DNA of 64,000 nt from Hermodice carunculata (GCA_964020975.1 OZ026628.1:11284575-11348574), one strand, 5' to 3'. Shown: positions 46,804 through 59,631, counted from the first letter of the stretch. Notes: generated from the sequence alone by a model not told the origin. Numbers and translations: made by a program.

Positions 46804-48800
46804 TTTAGCTCACATGACTTCTTAGTTAGCTGAGCATGTCTTCATCAATCCGGGATGTCATCGATGTCAATGTTGGCTTCCATCCATCAACAATTTTCTT
46901 TTTGACTTCTTGAAAACTGTTGCCTGAATTCACACGAAACTTGGGTGGGTCTCTGGCAATGTGTTCCAATGTTCACATGCCCGTGTTTTTTGTGAATTTT
47001 TAGCTCAGCTGACTTGGCAGTAGCTGAGCTTGTGTTATTGGTTCGTCTGTTGTCATCTGTCAAGAACAACCAACCTCTTCTCCAAAACCAGAAGCCAGAT
47101 TCACTTCAAACTTGGTGGCCGTGTACTTTGGGTGAGTCTGTGCCAAGTTTGTTCAACTGGTCACACTCCAGTGAGTTTTGGATTTTTTATGATTTTTATT
47201 ATCCTTTCTTGGGGCAAATCTTAAAAAAAATCTTCTCTGAAACTGATCACCCAATAGACCTGTTCATCCCGAGCCGTACCGAACTTTTCCAGAACGTAGT
47301 TAATTATGCATTCCATTGTTGGCCCGATTGTCCAATCAGCAAGTAGCCGAGTCGGGCCCATGACTCCATATGTTTACAACAGATGTCACGGTTAACGCTA
47401 GTGATTACTGCATGGATTGTGCTGAACAGTACAAATGTTTTACCTAAAATGTCACATCAGTGGTGCAATGTGCATTTGTAGTTTTCTGATCGTTTGATTT
47501 TTCGTTAAATCGAGCACATCCTGTGTTTTACTTTCTTATCCTTCCACGTGTAATCCCGCCATGGTGGTCCAGCAGAAAATGTGAACAAAGCAACATGCGC
47601 TTCCCGAAGTGAAATGAAAGAACCCGAGTCTTATGAACTGGTCTATTGCTTTGATAATACACAGGAACACACCTAGGGTTTCCTAGTTCTGAATTTGTTC
47701 ACCAGGTGGCGCTGCGATTTTGTTTTCGAATTTTTCATGAATTTTTTGCTATGGTATCATGGTTATTGCTATTTTCGACTTCTTCTCTGGAACCATCACT
47801 CATTTTGAGCTGAAACTTGGTTGATATGTTGCTTGTGGAAGGGTCAAACAAAGTTGTTCACAAGGAGGCCAAGCTGTGGATTTTACTTATTTTTTAACAT
47901 TTTTTTTTTTTTCAATTTGGGTACTTGTCGGTAAATTCACCTTTCCTATTGATTACTATGTGCATACAAGTCAATGGGCAGTCTAAAGATAGTTCACCTT
48001 TTTGACTTCTTCTGCAAAACTGTCAAGGAGATTGACTTCAAGCTTGGTGGCAATGTACCTTGAGCGGGTCTGTAGCAGATTTGTTCAAATGGTCACCCTC
48101 CATTGATTCTTGGAGTTTTTATGATTTTTTTCGTTCTTTTTAAGGGCAAATCTTAAAAAATCTTCTCTAAAACCGCTCACCCAATTGCTTTGATATCACA
48201 CAGGAACACTCCAGGGGACTCCTGGTTCTAAATTTTATCAATTCAGGTACTTACTGGTATAGGCACATTTCCTATTGATAACTTGCAAGTCAGTGGGCAG
48301 TCTAATGCTAATTCACAGCTTTAACTTTTATCAATTCGGATACTTACCGGTAAATGCACACTTCCTATTGATTACTTGCAAGTCAGTGGGCAGTCTTATG
48401 CTAATTCACAGCTTTAACTTCTTCTCTGAAATGGTCTGTCAGATTAACTTTAAACTTGGCAGCAATGTACCTTGGTTAGGTCTAGCAGATTTGCACAGAT
48501 GGACACGCTCCTTTGATTTTTTTATGAATTTCTTTGCTCTTTTTGGGGGCAAGTTTTATAAAATCACAAGGCTGTATATACCTGTCAGCAAAGCACAGGA
48601 CTGTTGCGGTCCTTTTGTTTGGACACTTTTGGGCAAAATCTTAAAACTCTTAATTTAAGCTCTTGGATCTTTTATATGGACCTACATTCAGGATAAAAAT
48701 CCTACAAGTTAGAACAACACATCAGTTAAGTACTAAGGTTTTGAAGAGCATTGAAACAGTTAACAAACTTATATATTATGTGATATTTTTAATGTTAGTC
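46804..48800 (+). repeat. TAGCTCAGCTGA-type degenerate repeat block
   Basis: Heads TTAGCTCA...TTAGCTGAGCA (46806) and TTTAGCTCAGCTGACTTGG followed by TAGCTGAGCTT (47001) are short inverted pairs. They are followed by roughly 300-bp degenerate units with 'GACTTCTTCTCTGAAA', 'AACTTGG(T/C)GGCAATGTACCTTG' and 'CCTATTGATTACT'. The same units occur inverted at 57430-59420. 48271-48420 is a clear local duplication. No gene. A CTCF-like CACCAGGTGGCGCTG lies at 47700-47714. Confidence 0.75.
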
Positions 48801-51660
48801 TTAGTAAGTATACTTACCTTTCAACCACCATTTGCCTAGACCTCTGTGTCTGTGTAGAATGCCCATGAAATTGAGGTGAGTTCACTCTTTTGATTCCTTA
48901 AAATCAGATGGTCCTGTGGTGCCATCTCTTGGTTCCTATGGAAATGGTGGCTCCCAGTACGCGTGCTCCCTGTATCATTCTTCCTTTTTTGGAGAGACTG
49001 AGTGGTCAGTTGACGTAAGCTGCCGGAGGAAGCAGATGGTCAGGTGGGCTTCTCTGCTGGTCCAGAAGTATGCATACTAACTAATACCCATATCACTAAA
49101 AATATCATGTATTAGTTATGTAATGTTACCTCTTGACCACCATTTGGCAATGTTCAAGCATAAAGGTGGAAGGTGTAATGCTACTGCCATACTGACCACA
49201 TTTGACCACTGGGACCAGCTGCTTGGGGGTAACCATCAGTCCGAGTGAGGAGGCGACGTCTGAAGGGAAAACCAACGGTATGTGGACTTGAGGCTGCCAA
49301 CAGCAGAATTCGGCCAAAATCAGACACCCTCCCTGCTGACCAGCATAGGACCACAGTGAAGCCCCTCCGGCATTCACCCACCAATATGACAGCTGTCTGC
49401 TTTGTGGGTAGATGTTATCGGTTTCAGCTACATCAGACCTGGAGATCTAACAGAACCTAGTCACGAAACTGGCGGGGAGAGCTGGTATATGGTTCCTTAG
49501 AGCAGTGAACTCCTGTATCAACTGACAACAGGCCAGGACGTTAGAACAAACTGCCTGACATGAGTCTGAGATTAGGTTAATTTAGCACAATGCCATATGC
49601 TCAAAAAGGAATCCGCCTACATGTACACTACATTGGATCTACCAGGAGAGTGCTAAAGTGTAATCACTGGTGCTACTGTGATGGGATCTGGAAAGTCTGA
49701 CACGCGAGTAAAGGAACCTAAGCAAAGTGTGATGCCTGCAAAGGCATACATGCCTTCTTCTCACCCTATCATGTCACCGAGTAGTGCTTGGCAAAGGTCG
49801 CAGACAATCGCCATTACTAGGCCTTTAGAATTTTGACAACTGCGACATTCCATAAGGCACGCCATGCAGCATTAAGAGCTCGCACCTTGTGAGTTTTGAC
49901 TAAGGCAAGCTGCAAGGCACCAGGCTTTACCAGCAAGATCTGAAATGCCTTAAGGCTCGTCTGCTTAATCCGTAAAGAAATCGTGTTTCTGCAAACTTGC
50001 TCCTAACATAGGTTACTCAGGGATAAGAGGAGGGATGGCGTCTGTCCCCTGAATCCATCTGTACATGAAAAGTGCCAGCGAAGGGCTCTCACCAGACACA
50101 CGGCTCTTTCCTCGAGGGAAGAGCAGCATCCCTAGCATGGAGGGAAAGGCTGTATCCTGATCTACGGGCGCTTGGTTCTTTGCAATGAAGCCCAAGTGTC
50201 ACCTGGGAGTTGTCGGGCAACCATTGGAGTCGGTCATGAGTTAAAGGGTGGATCACGCTACTCTCAAGTCCCCATAGTGAGTATTGACAGAAAACAAGAT
50301 TGCCAGGTCCAGTGCTTGAGGTGTGCCTGCCTCTGGTCCTCAAAGCACTAAAAGAGCCCCTTCTTCAACATGACTAAAACCAGTGGCAGGTCCCAGAGAG
50401 GTAGGGCCTGTCTCAATGTCAGTCTGTTGGTGTAGAAGGACGTGATGAGCACAGACAGACAAGGATCACTCCCAATGCGAATGTTCAGGACACTTGCGAG
50501 GGTTGAAGGGATGGCAGATCAGAAAACCTTCACTGTTCTCAAGCTCTTGGTTAAGATTTTCCACTGATACAACAAGATGTCCGCAATATGTGGAGACCAG
50601 GGTTGAATTCCATGACTGGCATACCTGTCGGAAAACACGTTCCATTGAGCTGAGTAAACAGTTAAAGAAGATTGAAGCGCTGCTCTAGCAATTATATCTG
50701 AGACCAATTATGAGAAACCTCTGTCTCCCATGTGCTGTGAGATAGCGACAAAGCCCAGAGGTTGGGCAGTTGAGGGTTCTTGTGGAACACGCACATCCGC
50801 AGCCGCACCAGAAGTTTCGGCTATGCTGGTAATCACATTGGAGGCTAGACACTCACTTCCAACAGGTCTACTGAGCAATCACTCTGGGGCTGCCAAGGGA
50901 CAACGAGGATCACATCTCAATCATGGGACTGAGCCTTGCGCAGTACCTTGGAAGGAACTGCAGAGTTGGAAAAGCATACACCCAAAGGTTGCTCCAGTTC
51001 ATGGCCGGAGCATCCACCGCTAGGGCCTGGAGGTCTGCAACAGGCAAGATGTAAACCGGCACATTTGCATTCTCAGGAGTGGCAAACAAGTCCACAGGTG
51101 GAGTTCCCCATCTGGCCAACATGGCCTAAATCATCTTTGGATGGAGCTACTACTGCGTCCCTACTGGCTGACCACTTCTGGAGAATTGGTGGGCCAAGAC
51201 ATTTTGATGGGACATGCCTTGTGTGTGTGTGGATGTTGTGCTCGAAGCACTATCGAGTGATGCTAACTTCTTCATCTTCTTGCACTACATCTCGCCTTGC
51301 CTGTTGAGGAAAGCCATCACAGTCCTGTTGTCGCACATTATGAGGACATGTTTGTGCTCCATGAGGTCTCAGAAAAGAGCCACCAAGTGTATCGCTTCTA
51401 GTTGAACCAGTTTATGCAGTAAGACGCGAAGGACATCGACAGGCTTTCCCTGTGGGCTATCCACTCTGACTGATAAGAGTCAGTGCAGATGATAAGCTCG
51501 GCCTAAAAAGGCATCAGCATCTGTCCCGACATGATGTTCTCCCATATGGTCCACTAAAGCAGGTGCAGATGATCCTTGTTGAGAATCGGCACTGGGGCCT
51601 GATAGCCCTGTTCCCTGCAGAGTGTGTTGTATGGGTCGATGGTGAAGGTGACCGAGTGAG
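48800..51660 (-). mobile_element. DIRS-like tyrosine-recombinase retroelement fossil
   Basis: On the minus strand, parts of a DIRS-type element appear in order: an RNase H piece (KHVLIMCDNRTVMAFLNRQG near 51330), the downstream WGTPPVDLFATPENANVPVY block with NLWVYAFPTLQFLPR (50910-51122), and a recombinase N-terminal region (YSAQWNVFSDRYASHGIQPW near 50600). Capsid-like and most reverse transcriptase parts were not seen. It is broken by many changes and looks old. Two related motifs ending CCACCATTTG(C/G)C lie 311 bp apart at its left border (48822 and 49133) and may be terminal repeat remnants. Boundaries are approximate. Confidence 0.7.
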
Positions 51661-51682
51661 ACCTTGGAGTCCTGTTATTACA

Positions 51683-51825
51683 TGTGGAGTGTCTGGTAGA
51701 CATTTTACACATTAAATGTACATACGCTTTATATGTTCAGAAGCCACTTGAGGACTCACAACTTTGAAATGAACAGGTGCAATATAGCCAGGGTGCCAGC
51801 ACAGCAATAGGCACATGGGCTCTTG
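51683..51825 (+). repeat. Dispersed repeat ending AGGCACATGGGCTCTTG, copy 3
   Basis: Truncated partner of 29140-29396 and 46577-46803. Confidence 0.75.
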
Positions 51826-52166
51826 TTTTCAGTTCAAGTACTTACAGGTAAATGTGCCTTTCCTATTGATTACTACACAAGTCAATGGCCATTCTAATGC
51901 TAACTAAGTCTGTTTGTAAACACAGGCTGCTTGTTTTTCTGCAAATACTTTCTTTTTTATGTATTAAGTCTGTGTGATCACAGACTTCTTGTTTTTTCAC
52001 AAATATTTTATTCTTCATTTATTTATCTATGTGTCAAATTTTGTGAGAAGTTTTTCTTGGACACTGTGGTTCAGAAAAGTACCAAACTTGGCATGGTGAT
52101 AGACCTAGCAGTGATGTTATTGCATGTTGTTTGGAACAGTTATGATTTCAAAAATTATGCAAATTA
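51826..52166 (+). repeat. TAGCTCA-type repeat remnant
   Basis: Contains AAATGTGCCTTTCCTATTGA and CAAGTCAATGG, as in 46804-48800. Interrupted at its right by the Tc1-like element. Confidence 0.6.
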
Positions 52167-53527
52167 CAGGTGTCTCAAAAGATCGTTCACCCCAGTGATC
52201 ATTGTGTTTGCTTACCTGTCTTACAAGCGGGACACTCCTGGTCAACCAGGTGTGGTGTTTTTTTTTTTTTTTTATTTAGACCACTTCTCCAGTCCCAGGT
52301 TATGAATATCTTGCTTGACTACTGCATTGATCATTTATTGAAAGTCAATGGAACGTGTGTCAAAATGGCTGTGCTGAAATCTGGAAAGGCCATATTTTCA
52401 GAGTTTGAGCTTCGTGCACAAGCCATTGCCCTCGAAGTGCTGGGACCTCCTGTCATAATGTAGCCAGACTCCTAAGCAGAAGTGTACAATGGGGTAAGAA
52501 GTGGTGGTAGCAACACAAGTTGGGAAATTTTCTCCATGATAAGCCTAGATCTGGACATCCATCAGGCTTGATTGCCAGGGCCAAAAAGGTGATCCGCAAG
52601 GCCAAGGGTAAAAGACACCAGTCTTGCCGTCGACAAAGCCAAAGGCTAAAAAGTCTACGAGAACATGTTTCCAAGGATACAGTCCATCATTATTTAACAT
52701 AGAAACTGGGATTCCAAGCTTACAAAAGACAAAAAAGTTCGACAACGTACAAAATTACTGAAAGACAAGAGATTAGCCTTTGCAAAAGAGCATGTCAAAC
52801 TATCACCTGAAGATTGAGAGAACTAGATTTTCTCTGACGAGTGCCCTCGTTACTTGTTTCCAAACCCCAATAGTCAAAATGACCAAATCTACACTGATAG
52901 CTATGAAAAGGTTGATCCAGCTGAGCAAGTGAAGTTCAGTGCCCACATTATGGTCTGGGGAGCTATGTCAGCATCAGGTCTCTCAGAGCTTCATCTGGTA
53001 CCTCAAGACACCACAATTAATGCTCAACACTACATAAATAATATTCTCCAGCAGATCCTACTCCCAGTGTTCACAAGAAGGAAAAAAACAGGGCCCGTAA
53101 CCACCGGGAAAATGGTCACCAGGCACTCAGAATTGGTCTTCATGCAAGACGGTGCCCCTGCTCACACCCCTTAGGTGACTCAGTAGTGTTGTGATGAGCA
53201 CATCTCTGGATATGTACATAAGGAGGAATGGCCACCCAACTCACCTGACCTCAATCCATTTGAGAACTGTTGGGGGATTCTGCACAGCCAGGTGTTCAGC
53301 ATTCCACCTCCCATCACAATGGAGCAGCTCAAATTGAGGGCCAAAAAGGAGTGGGGCAAGATCAAGCCCTCCATTCTCAAGAAATTGCTACATTCCATGT
53401 CTGAACGTTTAAAGGATGTAATTAGGATGGACAGAGGACTCTCTATATATGAAATGGAATCAATTGGTTGAATACTCTTAATTTCACATGACATTTTATA
53501 AGGTGCACAAACTTTTGAGACACCCTG
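52167..53527 (+). mobile_element. Tc1/mariner-like transposon
   Basis: Termini CAGGTGTCTCAAAAG and CTTTTGAGACACCCTG are inverted repeats (one base length difference), flanked by TA on both sides (52165-52166 and 53528-53529). The 1361-bp length and the transposase inside are typical of a full-length Tc1-like element. Confidence 0.92.
52365..53471 (+). pseudogene. Tc1-like transposase, inactivated, DD37E-like
   Basis: The family excises and inserts the element at TA sites. Start MAVLKSGKAIFSEFELRAQA is followed by helix-turn-helix relics (VARLLSRSVQWGKKW, KPRSGHPSG, HVSKDTVHHYLT) and the DDE core: IFSDECPRYLF, VWGAMSASGLSELH, FMQDGAPAHT and WPPNSPDLNPFENCWG. By my count 37 residues separate the second Asp from the final Glu, unlike the usual 34 of Tc1. 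Frame changes in the N-terminal half and stops, including two between the second Asp and the Glu, make it inactive. The gene fills the element and ends 56 bp before its right end. Confidence 0.9.
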
Positions 53528-53529
53528 TA

Positions 53530-54500
53530 GAGGCATATCGGTGGGACTTCTAAATCTTGCATATCTTCAAACGTTTTGTAGATAGAGTTGCCATTCAAGC
53601 TTAATATGTGGGTGTATTGAGCTAAAGAAAAATCCTATATCATGCAAGCAAAGTTGAAAAGTTTATTTATGTAAAATTCACTGGATTTCCTCACAATATA
53701 CATCTGACATGTCTGTGTGTCGCCCCCCCCCCCCCCAAACGGGTAACTAATACCATGGCCACAAGCAGTGGTGCCCAGTGCTGTGTGTTTACCTTTCAAT
53801 CCCAGGGAGACTGGCTGTGTTGGTAGAGTAAACTTGTCTGCATTGTATAACCCAGGAGGCTGTTCTATTTCTGGCCCCAGCAGTGTGCATACATTTCAGC
53901 AGCCTGGTGAAATGTCACATGATGCCTGACCAGGATTTTTTCCCGAAGTTATCATCTGCCTGCATTATAATTTTGTCCTGAGTTTTTCTTGTACACTATT
54001 GTTGCAAAAAGTACCAAACTGGCAAGGTCAAGACCTAGTGGTCTAATTACACACCAGGTTTGGAATTCAATGTAGACACCATGTTGAAAATTATACAAAT
54101 AAGTGCCATATGAAATTTTAAATGTTGAATATCTTCAAAAATATTAAAGGCAGAGCATGGATGTGATCTACCCTCCTAAGGGCAGAAATCCTCCCCAAGT
54201 GCCTTTCTAAAACCATTCTCTTTTGTTTCCGAAACACTGTATTTCCTTGCCGTAAGGGTAATTTTTAGCCATTTTATGTAAAATTGGTCCCAGTTTAGAA
54301 ATAGCTTTTACATCTCTAGGTTGAGGTACCAATCCAATTTTAATTTGTAGTTTTATTGATTTTATGAGCGTTTTTGCAATTTTTCAACTTCTTCTCCAGA
54401 ACTGTCTCTCAGGTTAAGCCGAACCTTTGTAGATATGTTCATTGTGAAAGGTTCAAACAAAGTTGTTGACTAGGTAGTATTACTGTGGATTCCTGCTTTT
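53530..54500 (+). repeat. TAGCTCA-type repeat remnant, downstream part
   Basis: Continues the block broken by the Tc1-like insertion, with 'AACTTCTTCTCCAGAACTGT' and GGTTCAAACAAAGTTGTT matching 47795-47870. A C-run lies at 53725-53737. No gene. Confidence 0.6.
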
Positions 54501-54544
54501 TAATTAGGACGTGGCTACCGCACCAGGTCAGGTTTTGCCTTGAA

Positions 54545-54850
54545 GGCAACTACAGAACCGGACTCAGTATTACAGCCAATATGTAAAGGACTGTCTCGAT
54601 CTTTGAGCCCAGCACTGGAGCCAGTGCAGAGAGGACTGTTTATATAGCCGGGCCCAACACTCGAGTCAATACAGCAAGCATCATCTAGAGAGCAGGACCC
54701 AGTTGATGTGAAGACTCAGGCCTGGCACTCTAGTCAATGCAGCGAGCACCATCTATATAGCCGGGTCCGGTGTCAGTTGGGAGTGTGTCTAGAGAGCGGG
54801 ATCTGCCGCTCTTTTCAACACAGGGAGGAATAACTACAGAACCAGGGTTT
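54545..54850 (+). repeat. Degenerate GC-richer minisatellite
   Basis: Recurring words 'CCCAGCACTGGAGCCAGTGC', 'CAACACTCGAGTCAATACAG', 'GGCACTCTAGTCAATGCAGC' and 'TATATAGCCGGG' at irregular 60-90 bp spacing. Confidence 0.6.
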
Positions 54851-54937
54851 GGATCTATAACTAGCTAACCTGTATGATTTTAAGAATACAGCATATGTTA
54901 TTTTACCATGTTGTTTGGCCTAGGTCTGTGATGTATA

Positions 54938-55106
54938 CAGTAGTCCCAGACCCTCCTTTGTAAGAACACTCCTTTGGGAGTCCGCCTCCTTTGAAAGACC
55001 ACAGTTGTCAGGTCTTTCTGTAGTACTTTTCATGTTATTTATACCTCCTTTGAGCAACCACCTTTTGGGTGGCACTAGGGGCGGTCTCTCAAAGGAGGGA
55101 TTTCTG
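54938..55106 (-). mobile_element. Tc1/mariner-type MITE, copy 2
   Basis: Inverse-oriented copy of 34342-34505, flanked by TA, with ends CAGTAGTCCC and GGGATTTCTG and shared interior AGGGGCGGTCTCTC. More diverged at its ends. Confidence 0.85.
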
Positions 55107-55109
55107 TAC

Positions 55110-55845
55110 CTACAAACCTGATGGAATGTATGCATATTAATTACAATAAATTACATCCACATGCTATGTTGTTCACTGACGTGCCTGAGGATGGTAAAGT
55201 CTGTAAGTTAATGTAAATTGATATTTTTCCCCAGGACAACTTTCTATTTGATACAAATCCATGGAAGACAGGTGGCCCCCATTCATTGCAAAGATCATTG
55301 AATCATCTAACCATGCTAAATGAGAAACACAAGTAGGGTACCGGTGGGCTGTAGGCCTATATAGAGTGCAGTCTTTTTTCCTAGACATAGCTGTCAACTC
55401 TCCTGTTTTCACCGGTTGTGTCCCAGTTTGGAGACTCTAATATTTCTTAAAATGGCAGCGATTTTGACGGAAAATTGACCATTTTCTTCAATTTCATGCA
55501 CTTTTTATGTGTCCGCTTGTATTGTTTTGTCTTGTCAATGAGAGCCTGTAATGAGGCAAAACGCTCTCCCTCACTAAACGATACATCTACTCACTCCACC
55601 ATGTTGAGAAAACTGAACTTCCCAGGAGGGAAACGAGAACATAAGCAGGTGGGGCTGCAATTTTTAGCTCAGCTGACTTGCTAGTCAAGCTGCACTTTCG
55701 GATGGTCAGTCACCCATCTTAGAAATATTTCGAAATGTCATATGCACTCAGCTAGACCCGAACACATATCTATTAAGTTGCAACATTGATTTTGTAGGAC
55801 AAGCTTAGGTCAATTTAGTACAGTGGCGAGTCCACCAAAAAATTG
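55110..55845. other. Gene-free stretch
   Basis: Only a TAGCTCAGCTGACTTGCTAG head (55665-55690) is recognisable. Confidence 0.6.
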
Positions 55846-55849
55846 AAAC

Positions 55850-57350
55850 CGTTCAACCGGCAAAATACCCAGCTGGATTTGGTATCAATCAAAAGATAAA
55901 AACATGAAGTTTACCGACAGGTAGGGTGTATGATCAATTTCGTGGTCAATTTTTTATTTATATTGGTTACCATGGCAACGAAATTAGGTTTTCGAGAATG
56001 AAGCGAAAAACACCTTTATTAACCATAACTTTATACACATACATAGTACCACTTCACAAATTTACATCAGCATACATACTATGCAGGTGTTTCAAAAGAA
56101 CAAGTTTGAGATAGAAAGTGTCAACAGTTGGTTGCCATGGCAACGCAATATTCGTTGAAATCACTTAAATTTGCAATTAAACATTAGAAACTTGTTTATA
56201 GTTTTAAATATCAGGGATAATTTTCATCACATTTGATGTTAAAATGCAAAGAGATTCTTTCTGCACTAAAAGTGACGTCAATTGAGTGACAAAAGACTGT
56301 ATTTGGGTCGCCTAGCAACGTTCTTTCAAATGTTAAGATTACTCAAAATGAGCAGATTTTTCTGGATATGGCAATTTGGCACATGGCTAGTGCTGCGCAT
56401 TGCTGAGAAATGATACATGTGATAATAATACCGGTAAATCTTTCTTTGAGCAAAAAAAAATAGCTAGCTAGATTTGGTATAAATTGAAAGATAAGAACCT
56501 GAAGTTAATGGTGAGGTAGAGTGTACTATCAATTTCATGGGCTATATATGTTTTTATTGGTTACCATGGTAACCAAATTTAGAGTTTGAGTAATCAAGGG
56601 AAAACACATTTTTAACCATTACTTTTTAAACAAACAAGTTATCACTTCATAACTTTACACCAACATACCTGGTATAAACACACTTCATACGAAACCAATT
56701 TGAGAAAAAAGATGTGAACAATCGGTTGCCATGGTAACGGAAAGCTAATTAGAAAGCCTGAATTTGCATTGAGACACCGAAAACCTGTTTTTGCTTCTCA
56801 TATAGTATGCACAAGTTTCATCTAACATGTTAAACTGTTAAGAAAGTCTTTCACAATTACGCTTGAGGTCAATTGAGTCAAATAAAATTGATGATAGTTG
56901 CCTAGTAACAATCCCTTAAATATACAGATCATTCAAAATTTGCACACTTTGGTTGATAATGGTGATTCATTATGGCCAGTGCTGTGCATTGGGAGAATGA
57001 TACATGTGGCAATACTGGCAATAGATTTTTACTCATACTTTAAAGAACCCAGCTGAAGTTGGTGTCAAACGAAAGATGAGTTCCTGAAGTTTAGGGTTAG
57101 GTAAACTGTATTGTCTATTTCCTTTGCAATATGTGTTTTGATTGGTAACCATGGTAACGCAAATTCAGTTTTGGAGTAATCATTAGGAAAAAAAACCATC
57201 TTTAACCATTACCATGATAACATTCTGTACATTCAAGTTGCCACTCTAAATCAACATATCTGCTGAAAAGGCCCTTCATGATAATGCAATCTCTTGTGGT
57301 CAGTGTCAATAATTGGTTGCCATGATAACAGAATTTTTAATAAAATAACG
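55850..57350 (+). repeat. X-box-bearing repeat, left arm of a large inverted repeat
   Basis: Two full and one partial units of about 585 bp, each with 'CCAGCTGGATTTGGTATCAA', GGTTACCATGGCAAC and, 165 bp on, GGTTGCCATGGCAAC. X-box palindromes (RFX consensus GTTRCCATGGYAAC) start at 55966, 56131, 56560, 56725, 57145 and 57316. The right arm at 61520-62625 is its reverse complement. Confidence 0.88.
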
Positions 57351-57429
57351 AATTTGCCATTAAAAGATTAGATACTTGTCTGTAGCTTAAAGTGAAATGA
57401 AACATTTCACCAAGTGTCATATTAGAATG

Positions 57430-59420
57430 TTTGAACAAGAGAACTGCGACAGTCCTGTGCTCAGCTGACATCTACATGTACCCGTGCCATTTAAGATTTG
57501 CCTCCCACCAAAAAAAACCCCCTAAGATATTCATAAATAAAAAATCAATGGAGCACGACCATTTGCACACATCTGGTAGAGACCCACCCAAGGTACATTA
57601 CCACCAAGTTTGAAGTCAATCTGGTCGAATGTTTGAATGTTTTGAAGGAAAGATCGGAAAATGTGAATCAGCATTAGAATGCACATTGGCTCACATAGTA
57701 GTCAATAGGAAAGGTGCATTTACTGCAAGTACCAGAACTGAAAAAGAAAAATCGTTACATCAGGAATCCACAGCATTGCCAACTAGTGAACAACTTTGTT
57801 TGACCCTTCTTCAAGGAACATATCAACCAAGTTTCAGCTTAATCTGAGTGACGGATCTGGAAAACAAGTCACAAATAGCAAAAACACACAAAAATAATAA
57901 AAGAATTAGAAACACAAATTGCAGCACCACTTTGTGAACAAGTAAGAACTAGAAGTGTTGCTGTGTGATATCAAAGTGATCGGGTGAGCGGTTTCAGAGA
58001 TGATTTTTAAGGATTTGTCTAAAAACAAAAACACACCCCCCCCAAAAAAAAATCATAAAAAATTGAAATATCAAGGGAGCGTGACCATTTGAACAAATCT
58101 TGTAGAGACCTATCGAAGATACATTACAACCAAGATGAAGTCAATCTGGACAACGGTTTTAGAGAAGAAGTCAAAAATGTAAAGAAGCATTAGAATGCCC
58201 ATTGACTTATATAGTAATCAATAAGAAAAGTGCATTTACCGATAAGTACCAAAATTGAAACAATCGTCAAAATCGGGAATCAACAGCATTACATCCTAGT
58301 GAACAACTTCTACAAGAAACATCTCAACCAAGATCAGCCTAATCTGAGCGATGGTTCTGGAGAAGTCAAAAATACCAAAAACACATCAAAAACCATAAGA
58401 AAAAAAATAGAAAAAAAAACTACATAGTCAACTGGTAAACAAATTGTTATATAGACATGTCTAGAAATGAGTGTCTAGAAATGTGGCTTTGTGACATCAA
58501 AGGAATCCGGTAAGCGGTTTCAGAGAAGAAGTTTTTTAAGATTTTCCCGAAACTGAACAAAAATATAAAACTCATAATCAATTAAAAAAATCACTGGAGA
58601 GTGACCATTTTAGCAAGCTTGGTAGAGACCCACCCAAGGTACATTGCCACCAAGTTTGTATTGAATCTGGGTGAGAGTTTTGGAAAAGAAGTCGATTTTT
58701 GGCGACGGACGACAGATGACAGACAACGAAGGACTAAGGACCATAAGATAAGCTCAGCTGCTAACAAGTTAGCTGAGCTAAAAATAAAAAAAACAATGGA
58801 GCGTGACTGTTTGAGCAAATCTGGTTGAGACCCACCCAAGGGACATTGCCACTAAGTTTGAAGTCAATCTGCTTGATGGTTTTGGAGAAGTACATGAACT
58901 GAATAAATCCTTAAAAGTCAGTGCGCCACAGCGTTGACACCTACTGAACAACTTTGTTTGACTCTCAAGTCCACAAGGAACATATCCACCATGTTCCAGC
59001 ATAATCTGATTGATGGTTCTGCAGGAAAAGTCAAAAATAGCAAAAACAAACATTAAAAAAATCATTAAAAATTATCAAAAAATTGCAGCACTACCTGGTG
59101 AACAAATTAAGCGCTAGTAGTGTCTGGGGTGTTCCTGTGTGATATCAAAGCAATTGGGTGAGGGTTTTCAGAGAAATTATTTAATATTTGACTCCCCCCC
59201 CCCCCCAAAAAAAAAGACCCCCCCCCAAAAAAAATCATCAAAACCCAAAAAATCACTGGACCGTGACCATTTGCACAAACTGGGTAGAAATCCACCCAAG
59301 GTACATTGCCACCAAGTTTGAAGTGAATCTGGCTGACCGTTTTGGAGAAGTCAATTGTTGACCACGGATGAAAGACCCAAAGATAAGCTCAGCTACTGAC
59401 AAGTCAGCTGAGCTAACACG
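57430..59420 (-). repeat. TAGCTCAGCTGA-type repeat block, inverse orientation
   Basis: Reverse-oriented relatives of 46804-48800. Repeated words are 'CCACCCAAGGTACATTGCCA' and 'CCAAGTTTGAAGTCAATCTG' near 57590, 58110, 58630, 58840 and 59296, with heads AAGCTCAGCTG...CAGCTGAGCT at 58752 and 59383. Confidence 0.8.
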
Positions 59421-59631
59421 TATTGCTTTCTTAGCTACAATTATGGTCAATTTAGTGTAAATTAAACATATCTAAAGGCAAGTGTTGACTGAAGGATCCA
59501 CCATTTGCTCAAAATTAGGCCATGGTGACACCCAAATCGAATCAGTTCATCTGGGCATGTTAGATAAGCACACTGACAGTATTTGATTTTTTTATACGTT
59601 GGTTACCATAGCAAATAACTACAATACTTGT

